Positions 9,401 through 17,547 are shown, numbered from the stretch's first letter. The stretch is DNA of 64,000 nt from Novosphingobium barchaimii LL02 (GCF_001046635.1 NZ_KQ130457.1:129641-193640), one strand, 5' to 3'. Numbers and translations: made by a program. Notes: a model not told the origin generated them from the sequence alone.

Positions 9401-9424
9401 TTCGGCGTCAGCGCCGAGTTCTGA
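6416..9424 (+). CDS. TonB-dependent transducer receptor with N-terminal STN domain
   Basis: 1002 aa. Signal peptide to about residue 25 (GVAQAG), then a secretin/TonB N-terminal signalling (STN) domain at about 33-100 (FAIAPSDLRTGISQFSQATG, VREALDQLLRGTNLSAQ). A TonB-box-like segment EEIVVSGYRQS follows, then a plug with FPDLNLAESLQRIPGITITRD and RGLGADFTRTQLNGMEVL. The plug wording matches the Caulobacter/Xanthomonas TIGR01782-type receptors, many of which import carbohydrates or other non-iron substrates. The barrel ends FGVSAEF with a terminal aromatic. A strong GGAGG lies 8 nt before the ATG, 91 bp after fecR. The STN domain makes this the signal input of the FecIR pair. Substrate unknown. 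Confidence 0.92.
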   Translation: MLIRGISLSSLAIALAFAAPGVAQAGTASTALNRQMQFAIAPSDLRTGISQFSQATGLQVVVKPAAVSGLRTGGVRGAHTVREALDQLLRGTNLSAQMQGGIAVLKPAASPAPVRRMTQVQYSAVSAAEAPAATGTDFEPASEEIVVSGYRQSIAQAQELKRRAVGAEDDIVATDIAAFPDLNLAESLQRIPGITITRDSGEGRQIALRGLGADFTRTQLNGMEVLGNTASGMDNRGGVSRSRSFDYSLFASELFNRVAVQKSYSAEQDEGGIAGTVQLYSAKPFDYDGTKFVVSAKGQTNTNTDGVTPRVVGLASGRWGDFGALVSVAYSQIRNNEYGYRNWGWGLTKYNAANIGPNIDAATRQQLLNGVWQSTAQSPSSWYTDRKRLGITSALQYHPGDNFKLDVDLLYGRLSDNRDDYALATAGANPLTGTAIGGTQVIQSATIDDSNTLRAASYTGIDLRSEHHIVKNHTDFYQGVANLSWDVSERLSIHALGGVEESKFSQPVFDKVFMELKNTAFSFDMQPTIPVNTYGKDLTDPNNWALQRLDVQENKVTSRYTNGKLDGAYKLDDALTLKAGGEYKHFVNSGYTWANKVFHNVPTVTQVPNSVKQTVPVDTLLQYIVGNVDGVYSLIGDNRSLTAAYLQAGSDYRVDEETWAGFAQLDLDTEVGGMRLRANAGVRYYSTDLTSSGHLATSAGFAPVSISTNSNGWLPAANVALDVTRDVVVRLSASRNVNRPGLSDLAAAGSITTRPNGGSLSLGNPFLKPYKATSVEGSVEWYMDSHGFASLGFFYKSMDSFITSSSKQMPYGETGLPLSLLIQGQDANTPYDVSQPINGPGADIKGIEAAFQHDFTFLPGALKNLGVSANGTWFDGHRTAFYTTGGVTTSRELPLDNLSKWAFNATIYYENSLWGVRVSDAYRSRYLTGAGNALANSGGGIKATNNVDFQAHYNILPGVRLIAEGINLTNEPIQQFANVDAMRPEVYTTSGRTFSFGVSAEF

Positions 9425-9429
9425 TGCGT

Positions 9430-9463
9430 GTGCCCGCCCGGTTTGCCAGGCGGGCACCGTTCT
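9430..9463 (+). terminator. Hairpin terminator after the TBDT gene
   Basis: GTGCCCGCC (9430-9438) pairs perfectly with GGCGGGCAC (9449-9457) around a 10-nt loop, 6 bp after the receptor stop. The following CGTTCTTT is only moderately T-rich, so termination may be imperfect. Confidence 0.6.
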
Positions 9464-9554
9464 TTGTGCCGGCCGGACTTGCCGGGATAATAATTGCGCC
9501 GTGAAACACATTCGCATCGAACAGGGCATCCGAGACGAAGTCCTGATCGCGGAC

Positions 9555-9665
9555 ATGGATATCGCCGATTTTCAGACGGTGCTCGGTGTCTACGTGCGGG
9601 CGCCGGTGCTATTCGTTCAGGCAGTAATTCCCCATCTTTCGGAAGGGGCGCAGAATGGGCAAAGC
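9555..9665 (+). pseudogene. Fragment of a short-chain dehydrogenase/reductase
   Basis: The plus frame reads MDIADFQTVLGVYVRAPVLF then VQAVIPHLSEGA. This closely resembles the conserved middle of SDR enzymes (xxFDxVLxVNVRAPFLLxQAVLPHL), with the usual Asn of VNVRAP replaced by Tyr. Neither the Gly-rich NAD motif nor the YxxxK site is nearby, and the fragment runs into a block of hairpins. Taken as a decayed gene piece between the FecIR receptor and the metallopeptidase. Confidence 0.45.
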
Positions 9666-9733
9666 CCATTCTCAAACGGTCTCTTGAGGCATCAGCCTCC
9701 GCTCGGCCATGCGAGTTGTTCAAATGGCCGAGC
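9653..9733. repeat. Three consecutive perfect hairpins
   Basis: GAATGGGC aaa GCCCATTC (9653-9671), GAGGC atca GCCTC (9686-9699) and GCTCGGCCAT ... ATGGCCGAGC (9701-9733) follow one another in 81 bp just outside the 3' end of the minus-strand metallopeptidase gene (9750). They could form a bidirectional transcription barrier or be the ends of a small mobile repeat. No T tract follows. Confidence 0.5.
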
Positions 9734-9749
9734 GGACATTGCGCGATCG

Positions 9750-11351
9750 TCAAAGGGGATCGTAGCTGAACAGCCACAGGGCGGACGCTTGCCGATCGTT
9801 GTCGCCAGCGCGCTGCAAGCGGCCAACGGCTGTATATGTGGTTCCCTGCCTCAATGCTCCGCCAGGCATCAAGCCGGCGAGGCGAGGTGACACGTAGAGG
9901 ATCACGTCATAGCCGTCTTGGGTCTTCATGCTCACGGCCGTGTAGCCCAAAGTGCCGCCGATCAGCCGACTGTTGACTTGGCCCATCCCCGTGGGCGGCG
10001 AAAGGTCGGTGATCTTGCCACTGATCCTGATAAGATTGCCGAGCGGTTGGTCGGTGGCGGGATTGAACGTGCGCCTGGTCGCTAACCTTTCCGCGTTGAT
10101 CTTTTCATAGTGGCTCAGGAGGTTTCCCAGCGAGGGATACTGGATCGTCCATTTGGTGTTGGCGGCATTCGAAAGCGTCAAATTGAAGATGTTGAAGAGG
10201 TTGTCCGTCCATCCGCCACAACCGTCCGCATCGTCACAGTACTTCCAGGCAGCATCCACCCACTGAAGGAGTTGAGCCTGCGGATCGGAGAACTCCGCCT
10301 CCTTCGCCAGCCCCGGGCCAAAGGCGACAGCGGCTTGGCGCTGGCGGGGAGCGACGACGACAACGGCGCCGTTGCCGACGTCGAGCTTGCCTACCCGTAA
10401 TTGCCGCATCATAGCCCAGGCATAATCCTGCGCACTTAGACCCTTAAGGTCGTCCACAACGAGAAACGAGACTTCGACACCAACGTCCTTGGCCAGCGAG
10501 AACAGTCGTGCTTCCATGGCTTTTACCCGGGCCGGATCGAGCTTGCCGGTCTCGTCATTAACAAAGTGACCGTATTTGAAGGGAACCGAGCCCGGCGCCG
10601 GAAGCGTGGGAGCGCGAGCAACCGTCTGCGCCCTCGCTATTGTACCGGGCTTAGCAGGCGGTCCCGCAGCAGCTTGACCCGTATCGCATTTTGCGCCGCC
10701 GTTCTGCCGGCAGGATTCTTCCCACCCTTGTCGTATGGCTTCGGCCCGGCTTTGCTTGTCGGGATGGGTCGGAGAGCCGTGGGCAGAACCCACCGTCAGT
10801 ATCATTCGTGTCGCATCGTTCAGCGGTGCGCCCATCTTCTGCAACACAAAGCCGCTGAACTTGTCGGCTTCCAGCTCGATTTCCGGCCGGCTGCCGCCGG
10901 GTACGATCGTGTGTCCTGAAAGATGGTGGGCGATTTCGTGGGCCATCACGCTGATAGGACCCCACTTGCTGCCGCCGACCGCCTTGGTGGCTTCGCTCAT
11001 GAACTGCGGGTTAAATGCGATGACACGGCGCGGGACCCGCTTGTCATCCAGCAAGATCACGGCTGCCGCATTGTCTACCGGGCCTGAGACAACCACGAAG
11101 TTCGCCGGCAGCCCGGTGAACTCCATGATCCGCCGCACTGCCAGCGCACAGTCGTTAGGCGCCCGGCCGTCCAGAGACGACGCGGAAGCCTTCACCGGCG
11201 CGCCGTCGTAGGAGCAGGCCTGAAGCGTGGAAGCGATCGCTTCAACCTTGTCCGAACTGGACAGGCTGGTAGCCGACTGTTCTGCCTGAGGTCCGCACCC
11301 GCCGACCAGCGTTACTAACGGAGTCAACGTCAGACAAGCAAATCGCCGCAT
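9750..11351 (-). CDS. Lipoprotein: zinc metallopeptidase domain fused to a TPM-phosphatase-like domain
   Basis: 533 aa. The lipobox LVGGC places lipidated Cys at residue 19. Residues about 60-215 form a gluzincin-like peptidase with the zinc motif HEIAHH (138-143) and a downstream acidic ligand candidate in EIELEADKFSG. After a Pro/Ala linker, residues about 262-390 resemble a TPM domain (DPARVKAMEARLFSLAKD, GVEVSFLVVDDL, GNGAVVVVAPRQRQAAVAFGPG). The last 110 residues are unassigned. Each domain is known alone; this order on one lipoprotein is unusual. Transcribed 13 bp after the DUF3667 gene. Probably acts at the envelope in protein turnover; substrate unknown. Confidence 0.7.
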   Translation of the reverse strand: MRRFACLTLTPLVTLVGGCGPQAEQSATSLSSSDKVEAIASTLQACSYDGAPVKASASSLDGRAPNDCALAVRRIMEFTGLPANFVVVSGPVDNAAAVILLDDKRVPRRVIAFNPQFMSEATKAVGGSKWGPISVMAHEIAHHLSGHTIVPGGSRPEIELEADKFSGFVLQKMGAPLNDATRMILTVGSAHGSPTHPDKQSRAEAIRQGWEESCRQNGGAKCDTGQAAAGPPAKPGTIARAQTVARAPTLPAPGSVPFKYGHFVNDETGKLDPARVKAMEARLFSLAKDVGVEVSFLVVDDLKGLSAQDYAWAMMRQLRVGKLDVGNGAVVVVAPRQRQAAVAFGPGLAKEAEFSDPQAQLLQWVDAAWKYCDDADGCGGWTDNLFNIFNLTLSNAANTKWTIQYPSLGNLLSHYEKINAERLATRRTFNPATDQPLGNLIRISGKITDLSPPTGMGQVNSRLIGGTLGYTAVSMKTQDGYDVILYVSPRLAGLMPGGALRQGTTYTAVGRLQRAGDNDRQASALWLFSYDPL

Positions 11352-11364
11352 CTCTCTCTCCTCG

Positions 11365-12222
11365 TTATGGTATAGTTGTGTCCGTCACGAGCCACAGGAT
11401 CAGTAACGCGTAGAGCCTCAGAAGCAGCCAATTCACGCCGGCGAAGATCACGCAGGCGAGCAGCAGGCGCGGCCAGTCTGTCCTGATTTTCAAGAGGAAG
11501 AACTGCTTGTACGCAGCCGCTACCACGAGCAGTTTCACGGCAGGAACGTAATACTGCGATGCCGACTTGTGCCACAGGACGAACGCGGGATCGCGCCAGA
11601 TCAGGGTGGGAAGCATGTTCAGAACGATAATGCCGAGAATTACGCTCTGAGCGTAGATGCTCAGCACTGCATGCTCGATCGCATTATAGCCGGGTCTGCG
11701 GCGCAGGACCGACCATGATCCGACGTAGATCGCGATAATACCGAGCGAGAAGCTCCAGTTGGCGTAAGTCATCACGCGCGCCGCCATCAGGTCGACGTCG
11801 GCATTGCGGCCGCGGAAGGCGTAATGCCCGAAATAGCCGTTTGCCGCGAGCGTCAGGGCCAGGATCGCCACCAATGCGACCAGCAACTTGAGCGGGTGCA
11901 TATTGGCGCTCCGGCGGCCCATGACGTATTCCTGCGCCACGCGGCCGGGCGTCAGAAGCAACCGGGCCAGCGTGCCCAACATCTGGCCTTCGAAGATGCG
12001 CAGGCGCTCCCAACTCTCCCGCACGGTATCATGCCAGGCGAGCCGTGCCGCCGCCTTCTGCCCGCATTGACCGCAGTAGGGCGTGGCCAGAGTTGCACCG
12101 CAATTGCGGCATGTGCTTGCGTCGAGCCAAGCCTGGTCAACGCCGTTGGTGAGCGGCAGCGAGAAATCGATCGCAGGCTCTTTCAGAACGGCATCGATTG
12201 CTCGGCGCAGCATCGGCATCAC
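11365..12222 (-). CDS. DUF3667 membrane protein with N-terminal zinc ribbon
   Basis: 285 aa. A CxxC...CxxC zinc ribbon is formed by Cys38, 41, 50 and 53 (CRNCGATLATPYCGQCGQK), followed by the RESWERLRIFEGQMLGTLARLL motif typical of DUF3667. About five membrane spans follow. The gene precedes the metallopeptidase lipoprotein by 13 bp in the same direction, so they likely form an operon. Biochemical role of the family is not established. Confidence 0.8.
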   Translation of the reverse strand: MMPMLRRAIDAVLKEPAIDFSLPLTNGVDQAWLDASTCRNCGATLATPYCGQCGQKAAARLAWHDTVRESWERLRIFEGQMLGTLARLLLTPGRVAQEYVMGRRSANMHPLKLLVALVAILALTLAANGYFGHYAFRGRNADVDLMAARVMTYANWSFSLGIIAIYVGSWSVLRRRPGYNAIEHAVLSIYAQSVILGIIVLNMLPTLIWRDPAFVLWHKSASQYYVPAVKLLVVAAAYKQFFLLKIRTDWPRLLLACVIFAGVNWLLLRLYALLILWLVTDTTIP

Positions 12223-12498
12223 CTCTGGCGGAATGCGAACAGTGGCATATCAACGCGTCAGCCGACAGCACGTTGCGTGCGAGGCCTTTCCGCCCGTTCG
12301 TGTTCGAAATGGGGCGACGGTTGAAATTCGTGCCTAAACCGATCGCTGCTTCTGGTGCCGGTTGTTGAAACACCGTTACATCCAAGCAGTTAGACCCGAT
12401 CTGAAACCTTTGGATCAGGCGAAACTGGATGAGATGGTGGCTTCCAATTAGAGGAGAGCCTCAGGTGTACCGCGACGGTGACGTCGGGCAACCTGTGG

Positions 12499-13674
12499 TC
12501 ACTTCGCCAAGCGTTGCCCAAATGCAGCGGCGAAGGCATCGTAGCGGCACGGGGCCATGACGCAGCCGGGTATGCGCAGCGGCGTGAGCGAGACCTGCGC
12601 GCCCAGCCCGCGCAGCGTATCGGGCGGTTGGGTGCGATAGGATGCGCGCACGTAGCGTAGGCCCGAACGCACATCGCGCAGGCGCTCGATCAGGATCGCA
12701 CCGCCCGGGGGGACGTCGTTCGTCGCATAACCCTCAGCGGGCAGATCGACCCCCAGCGCGGCCGCTAGAGCGGTGACGTTGGTGTCGTGGCCCATCAGCA
12801 CTTCGAAAGCGGGGCCGTGGTCGAGAGTGTCGAGGATGCGCCGTCCCAGTGCGCTTGCCTGGTGCGCGGCCATATAGGGCGGACGGGTGTAGACGGCGAA
12901 CAGGTCCGCGTGCAGGCGGCCGAGCCGCTGCAGCCCCGCCGCATCGATGCGTCCCCAGCCGACCTGGTCGGTGGGCATGCCTTCCAGATACTGCAACAGC
13001 AGCACTTGCGCGATGCCGGACGCGCTGCGGATCGGGCCAGAAAGCGCGATATCGTGGCCCCGCGCGGCGATGGCGGGGGCAGCCGGGGGCAGGCAATCGC
13101 CCTCGCCGCAACCCAGCACCCGGTTGAGCAGGGCGAGTTCCGCACGATCGTGCTCGGCGAGCCGGGCCATGCCGCCGGTCGAACGGTTGATATCGGCCAC
13201 GGCGGCTTGGGCATCGAACGCGGTCGCTTTCGCGCGCAAGGGCTCGAAGATCGGATCGGCCTGCGGTTCATCGAGATGCGAGACCGCCAGATCGCACTGC
13301 GGCGCAAAGCCCCTGACATAGGCTACCGCGCTGGCGATCGCGCGAGGCGACGTGTTAGCGATGAACGACACCGACCCCGATTTCGGGCATCCTCCGGCGT
13401 CCATCAACCCGCGCGAGGCGAGCAGGCGGCGGTCGGTTTCGGCGACGATCTCCAGCGCCCGTTCGCCATGCGGGGTTACGACGCTTTGCGCCACGCCCCA
13501 GACGGGCCATGGCCGGTCCGTACGCGTGCCTTCGGGCACTTCGCCGTCGAGCGGTGCGCGGATGCCGTGCCGCATGACCAGCACGGCGCGCTCCGTCACC
13601 AGGTCCCCCGGCGCGGCGTGAGCGACCGCCGGGATCAGCAGCGCCAGAGCCGCAAGCAGGCCGCGCGCGATCAC
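12499..13674 (-). CDS. Histidine acid phosphatase, phytase-like
   Basis: 391 aa. Signal peptide to about residue 20 (AVAHA-AP). It carries both catalytic signatures of two-step histidine phosphatases: RHGIRAP (R35-P41, nucleophile His36) and HDTN (296-299, proton donor Asp). Length fits periplasmic AppA-type phytase/glucose-1-phosphatase. It is the last gene of an operon TBDT - PI-PLC-like - phosphatase, starting 13 bp after the PLC stop. The context points to release of phosphate from inositol phosphates or other phosphomonoesters in the periplasm. Phytate as actual substrate is inference. Confidence 0.87.
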   Translation of the reverse strand: MIARGLLAALALLIPAVAHAAPGDLVTERAVLVMRHGIRAPLDGEVPEGTRTDRPWPVWGVAQSVVTPHGERALEIVAETDRRLLASRGLMDAGGCPKSGSVSFIANTSPRAIASAVAYVRGFAPQCDLAVSHLDEPQADPIFEPLRAKATAFDAQAAVADINRSTGGMARLAEHDRAELALLNRVLGCGEGDCLPPAAPAIAARGHDIALSGPIRSASGIAQVLLLQYLEGMPTDQVGWGRIDAAGLQRLGRLHADLFAVYTRPPYMAAHQASALGRRILDTLDHGPAFEVLMGHDTNVTALAAALGVDLPAEGYATNDVPPGGAILIERLRDVRSGLRYVRASYRTQPPDTLRGLGAQVSLTPLRIPGCVMAPCRYDAFAAAFGQRLAK

Positions 13675-13687
13675 TTCAGGGCTTCCT

Positions 13688-14818
13688 TCAAGGATTCAGC
13701 GTGCAGCCGGCGGCCACGCGTACCGGGCTGCAGCCCGCCATCGCGCCGTTCGGCAATGTGACGGTGAAGTGCAGGCCCAGCGGGTCGGGCGCGCCGGGGT
13801 AGTAGTCGGTGCTCACCGCCTGCGCGCCGCTGTCTATCGCCGCGTGCATCTTGGCGAAATCGTGGGCGCGCGCCTCTACGGTGTTGGCGTCGGTGCGGGT
13901 GCGCACGATCACGCCCGACTTGACCCATTCGCGGATCTTCGCGCCATCGAGGAGCGGGTCCTGCACGATCTGGATCGCGCTTTCCGGCTCGCCATCGGGA
14001 TACCATCCGAACATCGCCCGTCCCCGCAGTGAGGGGTGACCGGCGCGGTACACGTCCGAGACGGCCTTGCGCACGTCGAACAGGACATAGATGCGCCCAA
14101 GCGCCGCCTTCAGCGTCGGCCAGCCCTTCGTCTTGACCGCCCCCGCGAGTGTGGCGGCATCGCCGCGCACTTCGTCGGGGGTGATAAGCCGCTTGCCCGG
14201 CAGTGCCTTGCGGATTTCCGCGTCGAGCGCATCGAGCAGCCCCGCATCGTCGAGCGGCAGCGGCTGCGTGATCTCATGCGTGTTCGGGGTATCGGCGGCG
14301 TTGAGGGTCAGCATGATCGGCAGGTGACCAGGGTGCGCGCGCGACCACGCGTTCACTTCGGTCAGGCAGGCGACCAAGGTAGGGCACACGACGTGATAGT
14401 CGACGTCGGGAATGTGCAGCACTTTGTAGCCGGGCTTGCGCATCGCGGCCTCGTCAAAGCCGTCCTGCCTTGCGCGGGCGCGCTCGGCCGGCGAAAGCAG
14501 TGCCTGGCCCTTGGGCGCGGCATAGCGGCCGCCCTTGGGGTCTGCGAAGATGTCGATCTCCAGCTGGCGCACACCGGCGTCGAGCTGGGCGGACAGCGGC
14601 AGGTGGTAGTAATCCAGCGCCTCGGCCATTTTGGGATCGCTGCGGCGTATCTCGTCCATCACGGCCGAGGGAATGCGCGCCTTGAAGCTGTTGTGCGAAC
14701 CGACGACCTGGATGTCGTTCATGCGCAGATGCGAAGCACCTGTGGCTTCCTTCGCCGAGACCGGGGAGGCCACCGCCCCCCCGAGCATCAGCGCAGCGAG
14801 AACCGCAGCGCGCAACAT
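13688..14818 (-). CDS. Ca2+-dependent phosphatidylinositol-specific phospholipase C-like protein
   Basis: 376 aa, exported (signal peptide ending near SPVSA). The N-terminal part has GSHNSFK with catalytic His42, then QLDAGVRQLEIDIFADPKGG and YKVLHIPDVDYH with the second His. This is the pattern of the PI-PLC-C1-like family of the TIM-barrel phosphodiesterases. The ATG overlaps the TBDT stop by one nucleotide (TGATG), so translation is coupled. With the phytase-like enzyme downstream, it could cleave phosphoinositides or related phosphodiesters to soluble inositol phosphates. Confidence 0.85.
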   Translation of the reverse strand: MLRAAVLAALMLGGAVASPVSAKEATGASHLRMNDIQVVGSHNSFKARIPSAVMDEIRRSDPKMAEALDYYHLPLSAQLDAGVRQLEIDIFADPKGGRYAAPKGQALLSPAERARARQDGFDEAAMRKPGYKVLHIPDVDYHVVCPTLVACLTEVNAWSRAHPGHLPIMLTLNAADTPNTHEITQPLPLDDAGLLDALDAEIRKALPGKRLITPDEVRGDAATLAGAVKTKGWPTLKAALGRIYVLFDVRKAVSDVYRAGHPSLRGRAMFGWYPDGEPESAIQIVQDPLLDGAKIREWVKSGVIVRTRTDANTVEARAHDFAKMHAAIDSGAQAVSTDYYPGAPDPLGLHFTVTLPNGAMAGCSPVRVAAGCTLNP

Positions 14819-17454
14819 CAGAATTCCGCCCGCGCGCCGAACAGGATCGTGCGGCCATAGTCGTTGATATCGCCGTAGCGGATTGGCAGGTCGTTGTAGG
14901 TATACTGGCGTGCCTTGGCGATGTTGATCGCCTCGAGGCTGAGGGTGATGTTGCTGGTCAGGCGATAGGCAATCGATCCGTCGAGCGAGCCGAACGAGGC
15001 GGTATAGGTCGGCGCCTGCGTGGTGCTGCCGGTACCCGACAGGTAACGGTCGCGCCAGACATAGGACAGGCGGGTCGAGATCGGGCCTTTTTCAAAGAAG
15101 CCGACCACGTTGAAGCTGTTTTTCGACAGGCCGATCATCTCATCCTTGATGACGCGCGAACCGGCTGTGTAGTTCGCCTTTACCGAGGTGCGGGTGTAGG
15201 ATGCCTGGAAGCCCAGGCCGTCGAACGGCTGCGGCAGGAAGGTGAACACTTGGCTGTAGGCGGCCTCGAAGCCGTAGACCTTGGCGTCGCCGCCATTGAC
15301 CTGCGTGCTCAGCTGCACCGTCCCGCGACCCGGAATGTCGATCGGCACGTTCTGCTGGGTGATGTAGTCGTCCATCGACTTGTAGAACACCGCGCCGGTG
15401 AGTGAGCCGGACTTGTTGAAGTACCACTCCAGTGATCCGTCGAACTGCGTGGCAAGGAACGGCACGAGGTCCGGGTTGCCGCCGCTGGCGGTCGGCGCGT
15501 CGGTCGAGATGGTGATGCGCGGGGCGCTGTCGGTCACGTTCGGACGGGTCAACACGCGGCTGGCGCTGAGACGGCCGACCAGGGCGGGCGTCAGTTCGGC
15601 ACGCAGGTTGAAGCTGGGCAGGACGTTGTCGAACGTCTTGGGATAGCTGACAGGGGTGATGGCATTGCCGGTGCGCAGGTTGCCGCTGGCGACCTGTTTG
15701 GTGTGAACGTAGCGCACGCCGATATTGCCAGTGACGGCCACCGAACCCAGCGAGAAGTCGTAGTCCGCGCGGGCATAGGCGCTCAGGATCTTCTCGGTGG
15801 TGCGGAACGAGGCGGCCAGATCCGCGGGGGTCAGCGCCGAGTTCTCGACATCCGGGGTGAAGAATGCGTCGAGATAGGCGCTCGTCACCGGGACCAGGAA
15901 GTTGCGCGGGATATTGCCGCCAAGGCCCTGCAGGTAGTCGTCGAAGGGAAGCTGTTCGTAAGCACCCGAACCCAGGCTTGACAGCGGGGTGCCCGCAACC
16001 GGATTCACGATGAAATCGCGGCGGGAATAGTCGCGTTTGCGAAACTGGTACTCGCCGCCGACCGCCAGCTTGGAGATGAATCCCTCGAAATCATGAGCGA
16101 CATCGGCGCGGGTGTAGAAGTTCCAGTCCTTGCTGTTCTTGGGTGCGATGTTGAACTGGTAAAGCTGGTAATTGGCCGCGTTGGTGGGATCGACCGTGGT
16201 GTTGAAGTCCGGCACTTCCTTGTAGCCGCGCGTCGCGTCATACGTCAGCGGCGCGAAGAACATCGCGCGGCTGCGCACGGTGCCGACATCATAGCTGGGA
16301 TGATAGCTGTGCGCGTAGGACCAGTTCACCGTCCCGGCGACATGCCAGGCGTCATGGTCCCAGGTCTGGCGCAGGCCGACGTTGAACAGGTCGTGGCGGT
16401 TGAGGCTGTACTCGCGCGAGGCCATGAAGCGCACGTCGTTGATCGTTGCCTTCACCACGGTATCGCCATCGAGCACGGTGCTGCCGGGAACGATGGTGGG
16501 CCGGTGGCCGGCGACGCTGCTGTCGTCGGGATAGATGTCGAGGCCGTATTCGTCGTAGGCCACGTCGAGGCGGGTTGCCAGGACGTTGAGCGTCGTCGTC
16601 ATTTCCGGGTTCGGACGCCACTGCATGGACAACATGCCCGAGATACGCTCGCGCTTTTCGGTTTCGACCGTCGCGCGGGTACGTGTGGGCAGATAGAGAC
16701 CAGTCTGGCCCAGCTGCGAGGCGAAGCGGTCCTTGTACCAGCCAGCGTTGTACCAGCGGTCGTTGCGCACGTCCTTGGCCCAGTACTGGCCGCCCACAAG
16801 GATGCCGAACGTATCGTCCTTGTTGACCCAGCTGGTGATCAGGGTTGCATTCGGTTTAACCTTGCCGGTCTGCTCGGTGTAGGTGCCGCGCACGTTGAGC
16901 GTGGTCTTGGTGCCGACGTCGAACGGCTCGAAGGTCTTGACGTTGATGTTGCCGCCCAGCGCGCCCTCGGTCATGTCCGAGGTCGGGGTTTTGACGACAT
17001 CGATGCTGGAAGTGAACTCGGCCGGTAGCATCTCGAAGCGGAACTGGCGACCGGCAGCGCCGCCGTTTTCGATCACTTCGTTCACCGCGACAGGGCTGCC
17101 GTTGAGCAGGGTGTTCTGGAACTGGGGGCCAAGGCCGCGCACGCTGACGTTCAGGCCCTCGCCGCGCGGGCGGGTGATGGCGACGCCGGTGACGAGCTGC
17201 AGAGCCTCGGCGACGTTCTGGGTGGGGAATTTGCCAATGTCGGTCGAGTTGATCGAATCGACCTGGTACGAAGCGGTGCGCTTTGCCTCGGTCGCTGCGC
17301 GCAGGCTGCGGGCGTAGCTGCCGGTGACGACGATGTCCTCGCCATTGACGCCGGCTTCGGCATCAGGCGCAGTTTGGGCGGATGCCGGAAGCGCGATGGC
17401 CGCGAGCAGGATGGCCGACGTCGACGACGCCAAGGCCCGCTTGGTGATACGCAT
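14818..17454 (-). CDS. TonB-dependent receptor of the PI-PLC/phytase operon
   Basis: 878 aa. Signal peptide to about residue 26 (LPASAQ), TonB-box region GEDIVVTGSYARS, a plug with FPTQNVAEALQLVTGVAITR, RGLGPQFQNTLLNG and EFTSSIDVVKTPTSDMTEGALGG, and a barrel ending TILFGARAEF. No STN domain, so no FecIR-type signalling. It is the first gene of a three-gene unit with the phosphodiesterase and phosphatase, which suggests a phosphorylated organic substrate (inositol phosphate) rather than a siderophore. A Pho-box-like element lies upstream. Confidence 0.9.
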   Translation of the reverse strand: MRITKRALASSTSAILLAAIALPASAQTAPDAEAGVNGEDIVVTGSYARSLRAATEAKRTASYQVDSINSTDIGKFPTQNVAEALQLVTGVAITRPRGEGLNVSVRGLGPQFQNTLLNGSPVAVNEVIENGGAAGRQFRFEMLPAEFTSSIDVVKTPTSDMTEGALGGNINVKTFEPFDVGTKTTLNVRGTYTEQTGKVKPNATLITSWVNKDDTFGILVGGQYWAKDVRNDRWYNAGWYKDRFASQLGQTGLYLPTRTRATVETEKRERISGMLSMQWRPNPEMTTTLNVLATRLDVAYDEYGLDIYPDDSSVAGHRPTIVPGSTVLDGDTVVKATINDVRFMASREYSLNRHDLFNVGLRQTWDHDAWHVAGTVNWSYAHSYHPSYDVGTVRSRAMFFAPLTYDATRGYKEVPDFNTTVDPTNAANYQLYQFNIAPKNSKDWNFYTRADVAHDFEGFISKLAVGGEYQFRKRDYSRRDFIVNPVAGTPLSSLGSGAYEQLPFDDYLQGLGGNIPRNFLVPVTSAYLDAFFTPDVENSALTPADLAASFRTTEKILSAYARADYDFSLGSVAVTGNIGVRYVHTKQVASGNLRTGNAITPVSYPKTFDNVLPSFNLRAELTPALVGRLSASRVLTRPNVTDSAPRITISTDAPTASGGNPDLVPFLATQFDGSLEWYFNKSGSLTGAVFYKSMDDYITQQNVPIDIPGRGTVQLSTQVNGGDAKVYGFEAAYSQVFTFLPQPFDGLGFQASYTRTSVKANYTAGSRVIKDEMIGLSKNSFNVVGFFEKGPISTRLSYVWRDRYLSGTGSTTQAPTYTASFGSLDGSIAYRLTSNITLSLEAINIAKARQYTYNDLPIRYGDINDYGRTILFGARAEF

Positions 17455-17508
17455 GTAAGATGTGCCCCGAAGAGATTTTTATGTTGGGGGGCCACTAGGA
17501 ACCACTGG

Positions 17509-17547
17509 TGACGCTTCGCGGTCAAAGCCGTGACGGTTTGATGACCT
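17509..17547 (-). promoter_or_regulatory. Candidate Pho box upstream of the TBDT/PI-PLC/phytase operon
   Basis: On the minus strand, AGGTCATCAAACCGTCAC (17547-17530) matches the enterobacterial Pho box CTGTCATAAAACTGTCAC at 14 of 18 positions, with GTCA cores exactly 11 bp apart. A third GTCA core at 17512-17509 lies a further 22 bp on, the same 11-bp register. The element is about 55-95 bp upstream of the receptor ATG. PhoB control is inferred from this spacing and the phosphatase content of the operon. Confidence 0.45.

Noticed and set aside
12223-12498. Possible insertion-sequence end near 12380-12420
   Set aside because: No inverted terminal repeat, target duplication or transposase fragment could be identified.
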